Source of the DNA: BOG-1112 sp964635325
Lineage (GTDB): Bacteria > Bdellovibrionota_B > Oligoflexia > Oligoflexales > Bog-1112
Direction: 5' to 3'
Assembly (NCBI GenBank): GCA_964635325.1
Contig: CAZWOL010000034.1
Coordinates: forward strand, 1 to 32,570
Length of the DNA: 32,570 bases
A program made the translations under genes and the position numbers. Each line of letters starts with the position of its first letter. Position 1 is the first letter of the stretch. Positions 8,755 through 17,329 of this stretch are shown piece by piece. The notes under the pieces were generated by a model. It did not search any database. It saw only the letters and a list, made by a program, of their open reading frames with translations, and had not been told where the DNA came from.

Positions 8755-8864
8755 CTATTGATCCCTGCATAGCTAATCTCATCTTACAAATTGGCTAAGC
8801 AGGCGACCCCTCGGCTACGCGTCGGGGTGACGAGCAGTGAAGTTATTAAAGCAGGGATCAATAG
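8755..8864. repeat. 110-bp inverted-repeat element between convergent genes
   Basis: CTATTGATCCCTGC (8755-8768) and GCAGGGATCAATAG (8851-8864) are perfect 14-bp inverted repeats. Inside, ACCCC (8806-8810) and GGGGT (8824-8828) form a nested GC-rich hairpin. The right arm covers the last sense codon and stop of the minus-strand gene ending at 8858. It could be a small palindromic mobile element (REP or MITE type) or a long bidirectional terminator. No target-site duplication is evident. Confidence 0.6.
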
Positions 8865-9562
8865 TTGGTAGCTGTCTTCGTGGAAGAATGGTGGTTTGTT
8901 CTCATCGTGAGAGCTGCGGCTAATCCTATCAAAAGCAAACCTACCAAAACAGCAAGTATCCAGAACGCTAAGCGGCCGCCTGGAAAGCCTGTGATTTCGA
9001 TGCTGAGGCTTTGATTTGCTGGAATATTTTGTCCTTGAATTCCGGAGTAGTTGCCACCCGAAAGCATCGGGGGAATACCACTGACAAAACCACTCGCATG
9101 AAAACGCAATAGGTCTCCTTGCTGTGTTGCAACAAAGAGGTGTGGGAGATTCTGTGTAGGTACAAAGGTGAGAATGTTTGCTCCATCTTTGTGTACCGGA
9201 ACTTTGAACTGTATACCGACTAGGGACAAACCTGTCTTGAATGTCTTATTCACCTGCAAGACACCGTCATCTAAAATGCTGATTTCCGCATTCGTTAAAC
9301 CCTCAGCGGCCTTGAAGTCGATACTTTCACGAGGCAGTCGAAGCGTTGTTGCTAAAGGTTTTTCTTCTCCAGTCGTGTTTGATACAGCGAAATAATAAGA
9401 ACCATACAAAAATTCGGCATCCGTCTGTAGGATCACAATGTGGCTGGGACTTAGGCCTATGCTTGGTTCTTTTTTGGTGTCTAATTTTTGCGGAAAGGCA
9501 GAGAGAGTTTGACACCACAAAAGAGAAATTACGATGCTTCCTATGTGCAGTATAGTGCTCAT
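8858..9562 (-). CDS. exported single-pass membrane protein linked to the ccm cluster, unknown
   Basis: The 234-residue protein has an N-terminal signal peptide (MSTILHIGSIVISLLWCQTLSA) and one C-terminal membrane span (about 199-219, AFWILAVLVGLLLIGLAAAL), followed by a short His/Ser/Thr-rich tail. The region between is beta-rich, about 175 residues, and should lie in the periplasm. Its start overlaps the stop of the preceding gene in an ATGA (9559-9562), so it is the last cistron of a translationally coupled ccmF-ccmH-orf-orf unit. A role in cytochrome c maturation (apocytochrome handling or heme delivery) is inferred from position only. The last codons lie in the arm of a 14-bp inverted repeat. 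Confidence 0.75.
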   Translation of the reverse strand: MSTILHIGSIVISLLWCQTLSAFPQKLDTKKEPSIGLSPSHIVILQTDAEFLYGSYYFAVSNTTGEEKPLATTLRLPRESIDFKAAEGLTNAEISILDDGVLQVNKTFKTGLSLVGIQFKVPVHKDGANILTFVPTQNLPHLFVATQQGDLLRFHASGFVSGIPPMLSGGNYSGIQGQNIPANQSLSIEITGFPGGRLAFWILAVLVGLLLIGLAAALTMRTNHHSSTKTATNY

Positions 9563-9855
9563 AACTGCCCCCCTTTTTCGAAACGGATACGGTCTAGGCG
9601 TCGGCTAATGTCCAAGTAGCGATTGGTGAGGAAGCTTTGACGTTGCTCCCACTCGCGTTTGCGGAGCTGGTCATTCGCAAAGAGTTGCTCATTGCGTAAG
9701 TAATTCTCTAAAACGCTTCTCTGCATTTTGACTAAACTCTCTTCGCTTGCGAGAGAAGCATTCGCATTCAACTGTCCACCTGCTCCTAAAGCAAAGGGAG
9801 CGAGGATGAATACTATCACTAGCAAGGATGTCAGAAGGCATAGGATGAGTATCAT
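9559..9855 (-). CDS. small membrane-anchored coiled-coil protein, CcmI-like position
   Basis: This 98-residue product has an N-terminal membrane span (ILILCLLTSLLVIVFILAPF) followed by a charged, Gln/Arg/Glu-rich helix (about 37-95), a likely coiled coil. It overlaps ccmH by an ATGA at 9852-9855 and the downstream gene by another ATGA at 9559-9562. In System I clusters a membrane-anchored helical protein next to CcmH is often CcmI/CycH, whose N-terminal part looks similar. No TPR domain follows here, so this is at most the membrane-anchor half of CcmI. Small size and lack of motifs keep the assignment tentative. Confidence 0.65.
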   Translation of the reverse strand: MILILCLLTSLLVIVFILAPFALGAGGQLNANASLASEESLVKMQRSVLENYLRNEQLFANDQLRKREWEQRQSFLTNRYLDISRRLDRIRFEKGGQL

Positions 9856-10343
9856 TGTTTTTTCCTCAATGCATTGAGATCATGATCCATCTGCTTCAGA
9901 AGCTTCTCTGTCGTACGAATACCTTCGCTTTGAGGATGGTAGCGACGACGCCAGAACACACCCCACACCAACAGAGCACCCAGAATGATAAGTCCAATAG
10001 GCAGATACCACGCAAACCAGTGAAACCCCTCCTTGGGAGGTGTGCGTAGAATCCATAAGCCAAAGCGTTCTTTGAAAAAATCTAAGATCTGTGTTTGATT
10101 TTTGCCCAACTCAATTTGTTCAACAAGTGCTGTCTTTATTTGTACAGAAAAAGGTGCATCCGACTGCAAGACGCTTAGGCCTATGCATGTTGGACAGCGC
10201 AGTTCATCGGCTAATGTTTTATAGAGTTCCTGCTGCTGCGTTCCGAGTTTTTCATATGCGGCATTGAGTTTGTGAATGTCTTCGGCAAAACATGGATGTG
10301 CTAGCAAATACAAAATACAGATGAGTAAGCGTTTTCCAAACAT
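9852..10343 (-). CDS. ccmH: cytochrome c maturation protein CcmH (apocytochrome thiol reductant)
   Basis: CcmH binds and reduces the CXXCH motif of apocytochrome c in the periplasm and works with CcmF in heme ligation. The 163-residue product has a signal peptide (MFGKRLLICILYLLAHPCFA), the diagnostic LRCPTC motif (Cys50 and Cys53) and a C-terminal membrane span (about 108-131) ending in WRRR. The start is set by AGGAGG at 10350-10355: the ATG at 10349 touches this SD, whereas the ATG at 10343 has a 6-nt spacer, so 10343 is chosen over upstream possibilities inside ccmF. The SD itself overlaps the ccmF stop. The tail after the span is basic and short, as in single-domain CcmH/NrfF/CcmL proteins. 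Confidence 0.9.
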   Translation of the reverse strand: MFGKRLLICILYLLAHPCFAEDIHKLNAAYEKLGTQQQELYKTLADELRCPTCIGLSVLQSDAPFSVQIKTALVEQIELGKNQTQILDFFKERFGLWILRTPPKEGFHWFAWYLPIGLIILGALLVWGVFWRRRYHPQSEGIRTTEKLLKQMDHDLNALRKKQ

Positions 10344-10353
10344 AATCATCCTC

Positions 10354-12321
10354 CTATCGAGCCCTAAGAAAATCACGAGAGTGAATGCCACGCGCACGAT
10401 CTAGCAATGCCAGCAAACCTCCCAAAACTAGGAAGAAGACGCTGATCCAGACGATCTTTACTGTCGGATTGATATGAATTTGAAAGGTTGCTTCATCTCC
10501 AGAACGCGCAAAGTCCGAAAGAACTATATAGATGTCGTACCAAAATCCATCGTGCAATCCGATCTCATGCAATAGTTCGGGCTTTGTTGGATAATGCGCA
10601 CGTGCTGGGCTGATGGTCGCAAGTTTGGTTCCATCTTTGGAAAGTTCTAGGGGGGCAGAGTAGAGTTCAACATTTTCGACTTGGTTGATTTGCATACCGG
10701 GAAATTCAAAGTGGTAGCCGTAGAAATCGGTGCTCTCACCTTTCTTCAACGTCACTAATGTATCCAAACCTCGGTAGTTCCCCAAAAAACCTAGTATAGC
10801 AATAACGAGACCAGCATGTGCAAAGAGTGCTCCCCAGTAAGATAGCTGTCGAAAAAAGACACCTGCACGTTCACGATTTGCTGCTATACGTGACCATGCA
10901 TCATAGCTCAAACAGATGAGACTCCAAAAGCAGAGAAAGATTCCAACGATTTGCACACCCAGACCATATCCGTGAGAGCGCAAAACATCTGCACGCCAGA
11001 TAAAGGCAGCAGACAGAGGAAGGGATAGAAGAGTAGCGGCAATTTGAAGTGTTTTGCCTCCTAGTAACTTTCCGCTATGGAAGCGCAGTAGATTGCCGAT
11101 CGTCAGTGCGATGACTAAGGAAAAACCGATGTAAGGCGCAAAAGTATTAAAGTAGGGTGCCTGCACATTGAAACGTGAACCCGTCACCAACTCCGAAAGT
11201 ACGGGATAGAGCGTGCCCATGAAGATGATAAATCCAAAAATGAGGATGATAAACTGGGTGATTACGAGAGCAGACTCTTTCGACACACCCCAAATTTTGG
11301 ACACATCTGCAGGCAAAATTGCAGGCGCTCTGTACGCATACAATAGAATCGCAACGGACATGATACCGACAAGAAAGTACAAATAGTTGGGACCGATCGG
11401 AGACTGTGCAAAGGAATGCACAGAGCTGATGATGCCCGAACGTGTGACGAAGGTTCCAAAGAAACTAAAGAAGAAAGCAAGAAAGGCCATGATCAAACTG
11501 AAACGTTTCATGTGGCCAAGTTTTTCTTGCACGATCAGCGAGTGCAAAAGCCCAGTCGTAAAGAGCCAGGGCAGAAAACTTGAATTTTCGACAGGATCCC
11601 AAGCCCAATATCCTGCCCAACCGAGTTCGACATAGGCCCAACGCCCACCAAGAAAGATTCCAATCGTCAGAAAGGTCCATGCAATGAGCGCCCAACGTCG
11701 AGTGGTGCGCAACCACCCTTCGGTAATATCACCATAACAAAGAGCAGCTAGGGAGTAAGCAAAAGGGACAGCGCATGCCGTATACCCACAGAACAACGAA
11801 GGTGGATGAAAGACCATGTACGGGTTTTGTAGCAGTGCATTTAATCCCAATCCATTGCTTGCAGCAGGATACTGAGGAGCAAAGGGGTCGCAATGACGAA
11901 CTGCTAAGTAGAACATCCAACAGAGCACAGCCTGGAGGGTTGCGCTCACATAAGGCATGATGTGTTCGTTGTCACGAGTATAGGTGCGATGTGCAATGAA
12001 AGAGACAATTGCAAGGAGAAGGGTCCACAAAAAGTGCGAACCTTCCAGGGCTCCCCAAAACGCCGAGATTGTGTAGCGTAGCGGCAAGTCTTGGCTGGAG
12101 TTGCGGAACACATAAGCGACCGAATAGTCTCGCGTGTAAAACATGTACCAGAGCAGAAGAGCCGCGCTCAGTGCAAGGCCTGAGGCTGCGTGTGAGGCGA
12201 GCCGGGCGCTGCGAAAGAGCCGCCGGTGCCGCAAGCGGGCAGATGCAAGGGCTGCAACGCTGCCGTAGAGGCTGGAAACAAAGGCCAGAAGGAGGAGGTA
12301 AAAGCCGTATTCTGCTAGCAT
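10354..12321 (-). CDS. ccmF: cytochrome c heme lyase subunit CcmF
   Basis: CcmF is the large polytopic component of System I that passes heme from holo-CcmE to apocytochrome c. The 655-residue length and repeated hydrophobic spans fit. The WWD heme-handling domain is plain as RWAYVELGWAGYWAWDPVEN (about 227-246), and the PYMVFHPPSLFCGY segment (167-180) carries a conserved His of the family. An in-frame upstream ATG exists at 12369, but the ATG at 12321 has AGGA about 9 nt upstream and begins MLAEYGFYLLLLAF like homologues. It heads the minus-strand unit ccmF-ccmH-orf-orf. Genes for CcmA, B, C and E are not in this window. It is divergent from mtaB with 123 bp between starts. Confidence 0.94.
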   Translation of the reverse strand: MLAEYGFYLLLLAFVSSLYGSVAALASARLRHRRLFRSARLASHAASGLALSAALLLWYMFYTRDYSVAYVFRNSSQDLPLRYTISAFWGALEGSHFLWTLLLAIVSFIAHRTYTRDNEHIMPYVSATLQAVLCWMFYLAVRHCDPFAPQYPAASNGLGLNALLQNPYMVFHPPSLFCGYTACAVPFAYSLAALCYGDITEGWLRTTRRWALIAWTFLTIGIFLGGRWAYVELGWAGYWAWDPVENSSFLPWLFTTGLLHSLIVQEKLGHMKRFSLIMAFLAFFFSFFGTFVTRSGIISSVHSFAQSPIGPNYLYFLVGIMSVAILLYAYRAPAILPADVSKIWGVSKESALVITQFIILIFGFIIFMGTLYPVLSELVTGSRFNVQAPYFNTFAPYIGFSLVIALTIGNLLRFHSGKLLGGKTLQIAATLLSLPLSAAFIWRADVLRSHGYGLGVQIVGIFLCFWSLICLSYDAWSRIAANRERAGVFFRQLSYWGALFAHAGLVIAILGFLGNYRGLDTLVTLKKGESTDFYGYHFEFPGMQINQVENVELYSAPLELSKDGTKLATISPARAHYPTKPELLHEIGLHDGFWYDIYIVLSDFARSGDEATFQIHINPTVKIVWISVFFLVLGGLLALLDRARGIHSRDFLRAR

Positions 12322-12444
12322 AATTGAATTTCCTGAAGTGAACAGCATCCTTAGGACCAATAACAGCAATTGGAACTAAAGTCATCTTGCGAGGGACCGC
12401 CGATATCTGCAGCTTCCGTAAAGCTTTAGCGTTGACCACGGGCG

Positions 12445-13842
12445 GTGGCTGTGAGAACAAAGGCGTTCACTATTCAAACTGAGAAAACCGTGACGACATC
12501 TCAAAATCGCAAAGTTTTTATCAAAACCCTTGGCTGCAAAGTCAATAACTTCGACTCACGCGTATTGGAGAACCAATTCCGTGCCAAGGGCTACGAAATT
12601 ATCGCAAATCCCGAAGACGCTGATATACAGGTTATCAACAGTTGCAGCGTCACATCGAATGCAGAGCGTGAGGCTCGCTATCTTTTGCGACGCTACAAAC
12701 GCGAAAACCCCAAGGGTGTGCGTGTGATCACTGGCTGCTATGCGCAGATTCACTCGGCCCAACTCAAAGAACTCGATGCTGTCGACTTCATAGTGCCTAA
12801 CGAAGTTAAAAGTGACCTTCTGAGTCTGCTTGAAAATAAGTTAGAGACACCAACAGAATCTAAGCTTCCATCCGACATCAAGGCGGTTGCTAATAATCGT
12901 CAGTCTCAATTCAAAACATCGGTCGTCGTCTTTGACGAAGCTGTATCCGACCAAACACGTGCCTACTTGAAGGTTCAGGATGGGTGTGATGGGTTCTGTG
13001 CATACTGTCAAATACCTTACGCGCGAGGTGCTAGTCGAAGTGTGCCTCCTCAGCAAGTCTTGACCGAAGTTCGACGCTTAATAGACCAAGGTGTACCCGA
13101 AATTGTGGTGACCGGTATCCACGTTGGAGATTACGGTCGTGATCTCACACAAGCAGAGGACAACAGTCCCTTTGTCGAGTTGATCGAAAGTATACTTGCC
13201 GAAAAAGGTCTGCAGCAGCTGCGCATCTCCTCTTTGGAGCCTTCGGAAGTGAGTGAGTCGTTGCTGCAATTGCTTAAAAAGCATGAGGCCCAATTCTGTG
13301 ATCACTTTCATCTACCTTTGCAGTCTGGCTCTGATCGTATTTTGAAGCTGATGCGACGCACATACACGACTGCTGAATATGCAGAGACCGTACGTCTGAT
13401 TCGTTCGTATTTTCCAAACATACACATCAGCGCCGACGTGATCGTGGGCTTTCCGCAAGAAGGTGACGAAGAATTTCAGCAGACCCAAGATTTTATCCGT
13501 GAGATGAAGTTTGGGTCTTTGCATGTGTTCCCCTACTCAAAAAGACCGAACACGCTTGCTGAGAAGTTGCCGGGCCACCTCGATCCAGAAGTCATCAAAT
13601 CACGAGTTCATACCTTGCGAGCGATGTCGACCCAACTTTACAAAGACTATGCTTCGCAATTCTTCGACCAGGAGCTTTCTGTACTCTGGGAAAAGCAAAG
13701 CGATGCACAGGAACGTCGACTTGGTAAGACCAAGAACTATCTTTCAGTGTGCGCAGCAAGAGGTCGTGAATTTGAACCTGCAAGTATTACACCGATGCTC
13801 ATTAAGGGCTTTGTCGATGAAAAGACTCTGTTGGTAATTTGA
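12445..13842 (+). CDS. mtaB: MtaB-type tRNA t6A37 methylthiotransferase (radical SAM)
   Basis: MtaB adds a methylthio group to t6A37 of tRNA, forming ms2t6A, using two 4Fe-4S clusters. The UPF0004 domain shows KTLGCKVNNFDSRV with Cys31, plus Cys67 in INSCSV and Cys98 in TGCYAQ. The radical-SAM motif CDGFCAYC (181-188) is complete. LGCKVN followed by N/Q-x-(D/E)S distinguishes MtaB from MiaB and RimO. A C-terminal TRAM-like part follows. The start is uncertain: the frame opens at GTG 12445 with no SD, and GTG 12451 or GTG 12490 would also leave all conserved regions intact; 12490 gives the usual short N-terminus. The stop is 3 bp from the convergent gene's stop. Confidence 0.93.
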   Translation: MAVRTKAFTIQTEKTVTTSQNRKVFIKTLGCKVNNFDSRVLENQFRAKGYEIIANPEDADIQVINSCSVTSNAEREARYLLRRYKRENPKGVRVITGCYAQIHSAQLKELDAVDFIVPNEVKSDLLSLLENKLETPTESKLPSDIKAVANNRQSQFKTSVVVFDEAVSDQTRAYLKVQDGCDGFCAYCQIPYARGASRSVPPQQVLTEVRRLIDQGVPEIVVTGIHVGDYGRDLTQAEDNSPFVELIESILAEKGLQQLRISSLEPSEVSESLLQLLKKHEAQFCDHFHLPLQSGSDRILKLMRRTYTTAEYAETVRLIRSYFPNIHISADVIVGFPQEGDEEFQQTQDFIREMKFGSLHVFPYSKRPNTLAEKLPGHLDPEVIKSRVHTLRAMSTQLYKDYASQFFDQELSVLWEKQSDAQERRLGKTKNYLSVCAARGREFEPASITPMLIKGFVDEKTLLVI

Positions 13843-13845
13843 TGA

Positions 13846-14283
13846 CTAGGGAGTTTCTAGCTCCATAGCAGCAGCGGAAGGTGTAGCTTCACCTTTGCGA
13901 CAGAGTAAGCGGTTTCCAAGGCTTACAAAACCACTTGCAAGAGCTGATTTTGCACGCAATAGAGATCGTTTGAAGCATGGATCAAAGCATGTCTTGTAAA
14001 ACCTCCATCCAACAGCCCCTGATGCGCCACTGACGAAAGCAAGTAAAGCAGCAGCTGGGAGTATTTCACCAGCGTTGGCCCATAATTCGTGTATACCGCT
14101 TGTGCTGGGTGTTGATGAAATTTCCGGTGGTCCAGCATCTGCACCCCCTTGTGTGACAAAGGAGTGTTGCGCATCTGCATTGTTATTGTCTGGAACCAGA
14201 GAGTATGCGGGAAGAGCTAAAGAGGAATTCAAGGCAACAACAACGACAAGGGCTAGGACTTGCGAGGGGCGTTCTTGGGTCAT
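13846..14283 (-). CDS. membrane/exported protein of unknown function
   Basis: The 145-residue product begins with a hydrophobic export signal (about 8-29, VLALVVVVALNSSLALPAYS). A Ser/Thr/Pro/Ala-rich stretch follows, then a second hydrophobic segment (about 75-92, LPAAALLAFVSGASGAVG), and then a basic, Cys-containing cytoplasm-like tail (FYKTCFDPCFKRSLL). I do not recognise it. The start at 14283 is preferred over the ATG at 14295 because GGAG lies about 7 nt upstream of it. The promoter region is cut by the N run that begins at 14301. Confidence 0.6.
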   Translation of the reverse strand: MTQERPSQVLALVVVVALNSSLALPAYSLVPDNNNADAQHSFVTQGGADAGPPEISSTPSTSGIHELWANAGEILPAAALLAFVSGASGAVGWRFYKTCFDPCFKRSLLRAKSALASGFVSLGNRLLCRKGEATPSAAAMELETP

Positions 14284-14300
14284 GCTAAGCTCCATAATTT

Positions 14301-14400
14301 NNNNNNNNNNNNNNNNNNNNNNNNNNNNNNNNNNNNNNNNNNNNNNNNNNNNNNNNNNNNNNNNNNNNNNNNNNNNNNNNNNNNNNNNNNNNNNNNNNNN
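14301..14400. other. scaffold gap of 100 N
   Basis: Exactly 100 undetermined bases, the conventional placeholder for a gap of unknown length. Genes on its two sides may not be true neighbours at the implied distance, and one or more genes may be missing here. Confidence 0.99.
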
Positions 14401-14540
14401 GCAATCGTTTGAATATTAAATTTGCACTCTTAGATCCTTCTTAATTTTGCAGCCTTACTTCGACTCGATCCAACACTGTAGAGAAAAGTTTTTACCTACA
14501 TTAGAATATGACCTATCTCATTCGAATCTTAGGAATGCAT

Positions 14541-15212
14541 ATGCCAGTCAAACTCGAAAACGTAACGAAAGTCTATCCTCTCGGAACTTCCGAAGTCCGT
14601 GCCTTAAAGGGTATTAATCTCTTCATAGATGATGGTGAGTTCACCACTATTGCCGGTCCTTCTGGGTGCGGTAAAACCACCTTGCTGAATTTGATCGGAT
14701 GTATGGATGTTCCGACAAGTGGGACGGTGACGGTAGATGGAGTTGAGATCTCGACGCTTAGCGATCGCAAGCTCACTCTTCTGCGTCGCGAAAAACTCGG
14801 ATTTATATTTCAGAGTTTTAACCTCATTCCCGTTTTGTCATGCGAGCAAAATGTCGAATTTCCTCTGCTTCTCAAAAATACGATGACAGCAAAAGAGCGT
14901 ATGATGCGTGTTCATGAGTTGCTCGAACGTGTTGGGCTTAGTGAACAAGCTAAGCAGCGAGCCAATGCCCTTTCCGGTGGGCAGCGTCAGCGTGTTGCCA
15001 TCGCGCGTGCTTTGGTGACTAAGCCTCGTATTGTTTTTGCGGACGAACCAACTGCCAACTTAGATTCTGTAAATGGTGAGCGAATCGTGACCCTGATGCG
15101 AGAGATCAACGAGAAAGAAAAAACCACCTTTCTTTTCTCGAGTCATGATCCAAGCGTCATCAATTATGCGCGTCGGGTCATTCGACTCAAAGATGGTCTG
15201 GTTGCTAGCTAG
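14541..15212 (+). CDS. LolD/MacB-type ABC transporter ATPase
   Basis: This 223-residue nucleotide-binding subunit has Walker A GPSGCGKT (39-46), Q-loop Gln91, signature LSGGQRQRVAIARAL (144-158), Walker B IVFADEPT (164-171) and the H-loop His202. It belongs to the MacB/LolD/FtsE group that powers mechanotransmission permeases rather than channel transport. Of three in-frame ATGs, the one at 14541 has AGGA at 14531-14534 with 6-nt spacing and gives the expected start MPVKLENVTKVY. The two downstream genes encode matching FtsX-type permeases, so the cluster can form a LolCDE-like heterotetramer extracting a lipid or lipoprotein from the inner membrane. Confidence 0.92.
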   Translation: MPVKLENVTKVYPLGTSEVRALKGINLFIDDGEFTTIAGPSGCGKTTLLNLIGCMDVPTSGTVTVDGVEISTLSDRKLTLLRREKLGFIFQSFNLIPVLSCEQNVEFPLLLKNTMTAKERMMRVHELLERVGLSEQAKQRANALSGGQRQRVAIARALVTKPRIVFADEPTANLDSVNGERIVTLMREINEKEKTTFLFSSHDPSVINYARRVIRLKDGLVAS

Positions 15213-15226
15213 GATTGGGATTTTTC

Positions 15227-17320
15227 ATGACACATACATTCTCGTTATTGCGAGTTATGCTTCAGGTTGCCTTTCGTAATCTATGGCTCCATAAAGTCAA
15301 AACATTATTTATGGGAGGTATACTCGTCTTTGGTTCTTTTCTGATCGTGTTTGGTCTCTCCTTGCTTCGCAATGTTGAAGAAACAATGAAGGATGGGATC
15401 GTTCATTCCGTCGCAGGTCACCTACAGGTGTATTCTAAGAATGCGCGCGACTCGCTCTCCCTCTTTGGTAGTAGCTTTATGGGCAAAGAGGATCTCGGAG
15501 AAATTTCGGACTATGCGGTACTCCGGTCGAAGCTTATGGAAGATCCCAACGTTGAACAGGTTGTTCCGATGGGTTTTGAGATGGCCTTGCTCGGTCGTGG
15601 TAACGAGGCGGATGAGTTGATCGATAGCCTACGTGCAGCGCTTAAAAATAGAGATCCATCTGAGATAGAGGAGAAGATCGAAGGGGTTCGATTTTTCTTT
15701 GCGAACCTAAAAAAAGAATTGCTCGAACGTCGTAAATTAGCAGCAGACCAAACCCAGACGCTTGCAGATCTAGCTTTGATCGAACGTGGTGAAGATCCTA
15801 AGTTTTGGCAGCAGCTGCGACAGAATCCAGAGGATAATCTACAGTTTCTTGAAACCAAGATAGCTCCACTGTCTGGTGAAAAACCCTGGGTCTATCTACG
15901 TTACTTGGGAACCAACCCCCAACTCTTTCAGAAGACCTTTGAAAAATTCAAGATTGTTGAAGGTCAGATGATTCCTGCAGGCCAACGTGGAATTTTGCTG
16001 TCGTCGAAGTTTCGCGAAGACTTTTTGAAGATATTGAGCGCACGCAAGTTTGATGCGATCTACAAAAAAGTTGTGAAGACTCATTTAAAGATTGCGACGG
16101 ATCCAGAGTTACAACGCTACGCTAAGGAGCTAGCTCTGCAGTATCGTGCTATTGTGATGCAACTGAACAAAGCGCGTAGTCAGGAACTTACGCAGGGTCT
16201 TGCTCAGTATTTTCACCAAGAAAAAGTTGCGTTTGACGAAAAATCCACGCTCCTAGACTTGCTCAAGATCTTTTTACAGGTTGATGATTCGAATTTCGTT
16301 TCGCGGCACGATTGGTTCTACGCTCACATTGCGCCCAAACTGCGGCTCTACGAAATTTCGACCAATGAGACGATCATTCTGCGTTCCTACACAAAAAGTG
16401 GATACCTCAAAAGTGTGCCTGTCAAAGTTTATGGGGTTTATTCCTTTACAGGTCTTGAAGACTCTGACATTGCCGGCGTCTTTAACGTGATGGACCTGAT
16501 TTCATTTCGCGAACTCTTCGGACATATGACAGAGGAATCGTTAAAAGAAATTGCGAATATCCGACAGAACATGACAGCTAAAGATATAGATCGTAGCTCT
16601 GCAGAAGACGAGCTCTTTGGAGAATCTGCAGTGATCGAAACAGATAAGGTCCCGGAAACTCCTGCAACAGTGAGCGCAGAGGATTCTGAGGCATACCGTG
16701 GGGTTCCCGATGTCTATGATCCTCAGTCATTAGAAACTGGGCTCATCATCAATGCTGCTGTGTTTCTCAAAGACGAGAGTCGAATATCTAAGACCACGCA
16801 GGAGCTGACGCAAAGTCTATCTTCTATGCCGGTGCAGATTGTTGACTGGCAGAAAGCTTCGGGGATAGTCGGACAATTTGTTGAGATTCTGCGTTATGTG
16901 CTGATCTTTGGGGTTGGTATCATACTTCTCGTTGCTCTTGTGATTATCAACAACTCTTTCATGGTTGCAACTTTTGAGCGCAGCAAAGAGATCGGAACCA
17001 TGCGTGCCTTCGGTGCACAGCGTAGTTTTGTCGGTGCTCTGTTCGTTCTTGAAGCTGTTGCGCTGAGCATCTTCGCATCGAGCTTAGGTACTCTTCTAGC
17101 ATTGGGTGTTTTGACTTGGCTCAGCGAGGTTGGTATCCCAGCTGTGCATGATGTCATCGTCTTTTTGTTCTCTGGTCCGCGTTTGTATCCAGTATTGTAC
17201 GAACGCTACTTTGTACTAGGGCCTATCATAGTAACTTTGCTAGCAGCGATCTCATCGCTCTATCCTGCTTGGTTTGCGTCGCGAGTTCAACCCGCCCAAG
17301 CTATGCAAGAGAAAGAGTAG
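15227..17320 (+). CDS. FtsX-family ABC permease with large periplasmic domain (LolC/E-like)
   Basis: The 697-residue protein has one N-terminal span (about 26-48), a very large extracytoplasmic region and three C-terminal spans. The coupling-helix sequence ERSKEIGTMRAFGA after the second span is the FtsX/LolCE hallmark. LolC and LolE are about 400 residues, so the periplasmic region here is expanded by roughly 280. Part of it is charged and helical (about 120-190), and there is an acidic stretch near 460-500 (ELFGESAVIETDKVPETP). The ATG at 15227 follows GGGA and is preferred to an in-frame TTG at 15215. It starts 14 bp after the ATPase gene and ends 9 bp before the second permease. Confidence 0.88.
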   Translation: MTHTFSLLRVMLQVAFRNLWLHKVKTLFMGGILVFGSFLIVFGLSLLRNVEETMKDGIVHSVAGHLQVYSKNARDSLSLFGSSFMGKEDLGEISDYAVLRSKLMEDPNVEQVVPMGFEMALLGRGNEADELIDSLRAALKNRDPSEIEEKIEGVRFFFANLKKELLERRKLAADQTQTLADLALIERGEDPKFWQQLRQNPEDNLQFLETKIAPLSGEKPWVYLRYLGTNPQLFQKTFEKFKIVEGQMIPAGQRGILLSSKFREDFLKILSARKFDAIYKKVVKTHLKIATDPELQRYAKELALQYRAIVMQLNKARSQELTQGLAQYFHQEKVAFDEKSTLLDLLKIFLQVDDSNFVSRHDWFYAHIAPKLRLYEISTNETIILRSYTKSGYLKSVPVKVYGVYSFTGLEDSDIAGVFNVMDLISFRELFGHMTEESLKEIANIRQNMTAKDIDRSSAEDELFGESAVIETDKVPETPATVSAEDSEAYRGVPDVYDPQSLETGLIINAAVFLKDESRISKTTQELTQSLSSMPVQIVDWQKASGIVGQFVEILRYVLIFGVGIILLVALVIINNSFMVATFERSKEIGTMRAFGAQRSFVGALFVLEAVALSIFASSLGTLLALGVLTWLSEVGIPAVHDVIVFLFSGPRLYPVLYERYFVLGPIIVTLLAAISSLYPAWFASRVQPAQAMQEKE

Positions 17321-17329
17321 GAGTTTCTT

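Noticed and set aside
12009..12323. 104-codon plus-strand frame antisense to ccmF
   Set aside because: Shadow of the GC-rich ccmF 5' region, with Arg/Gly-rich translation and no motif.
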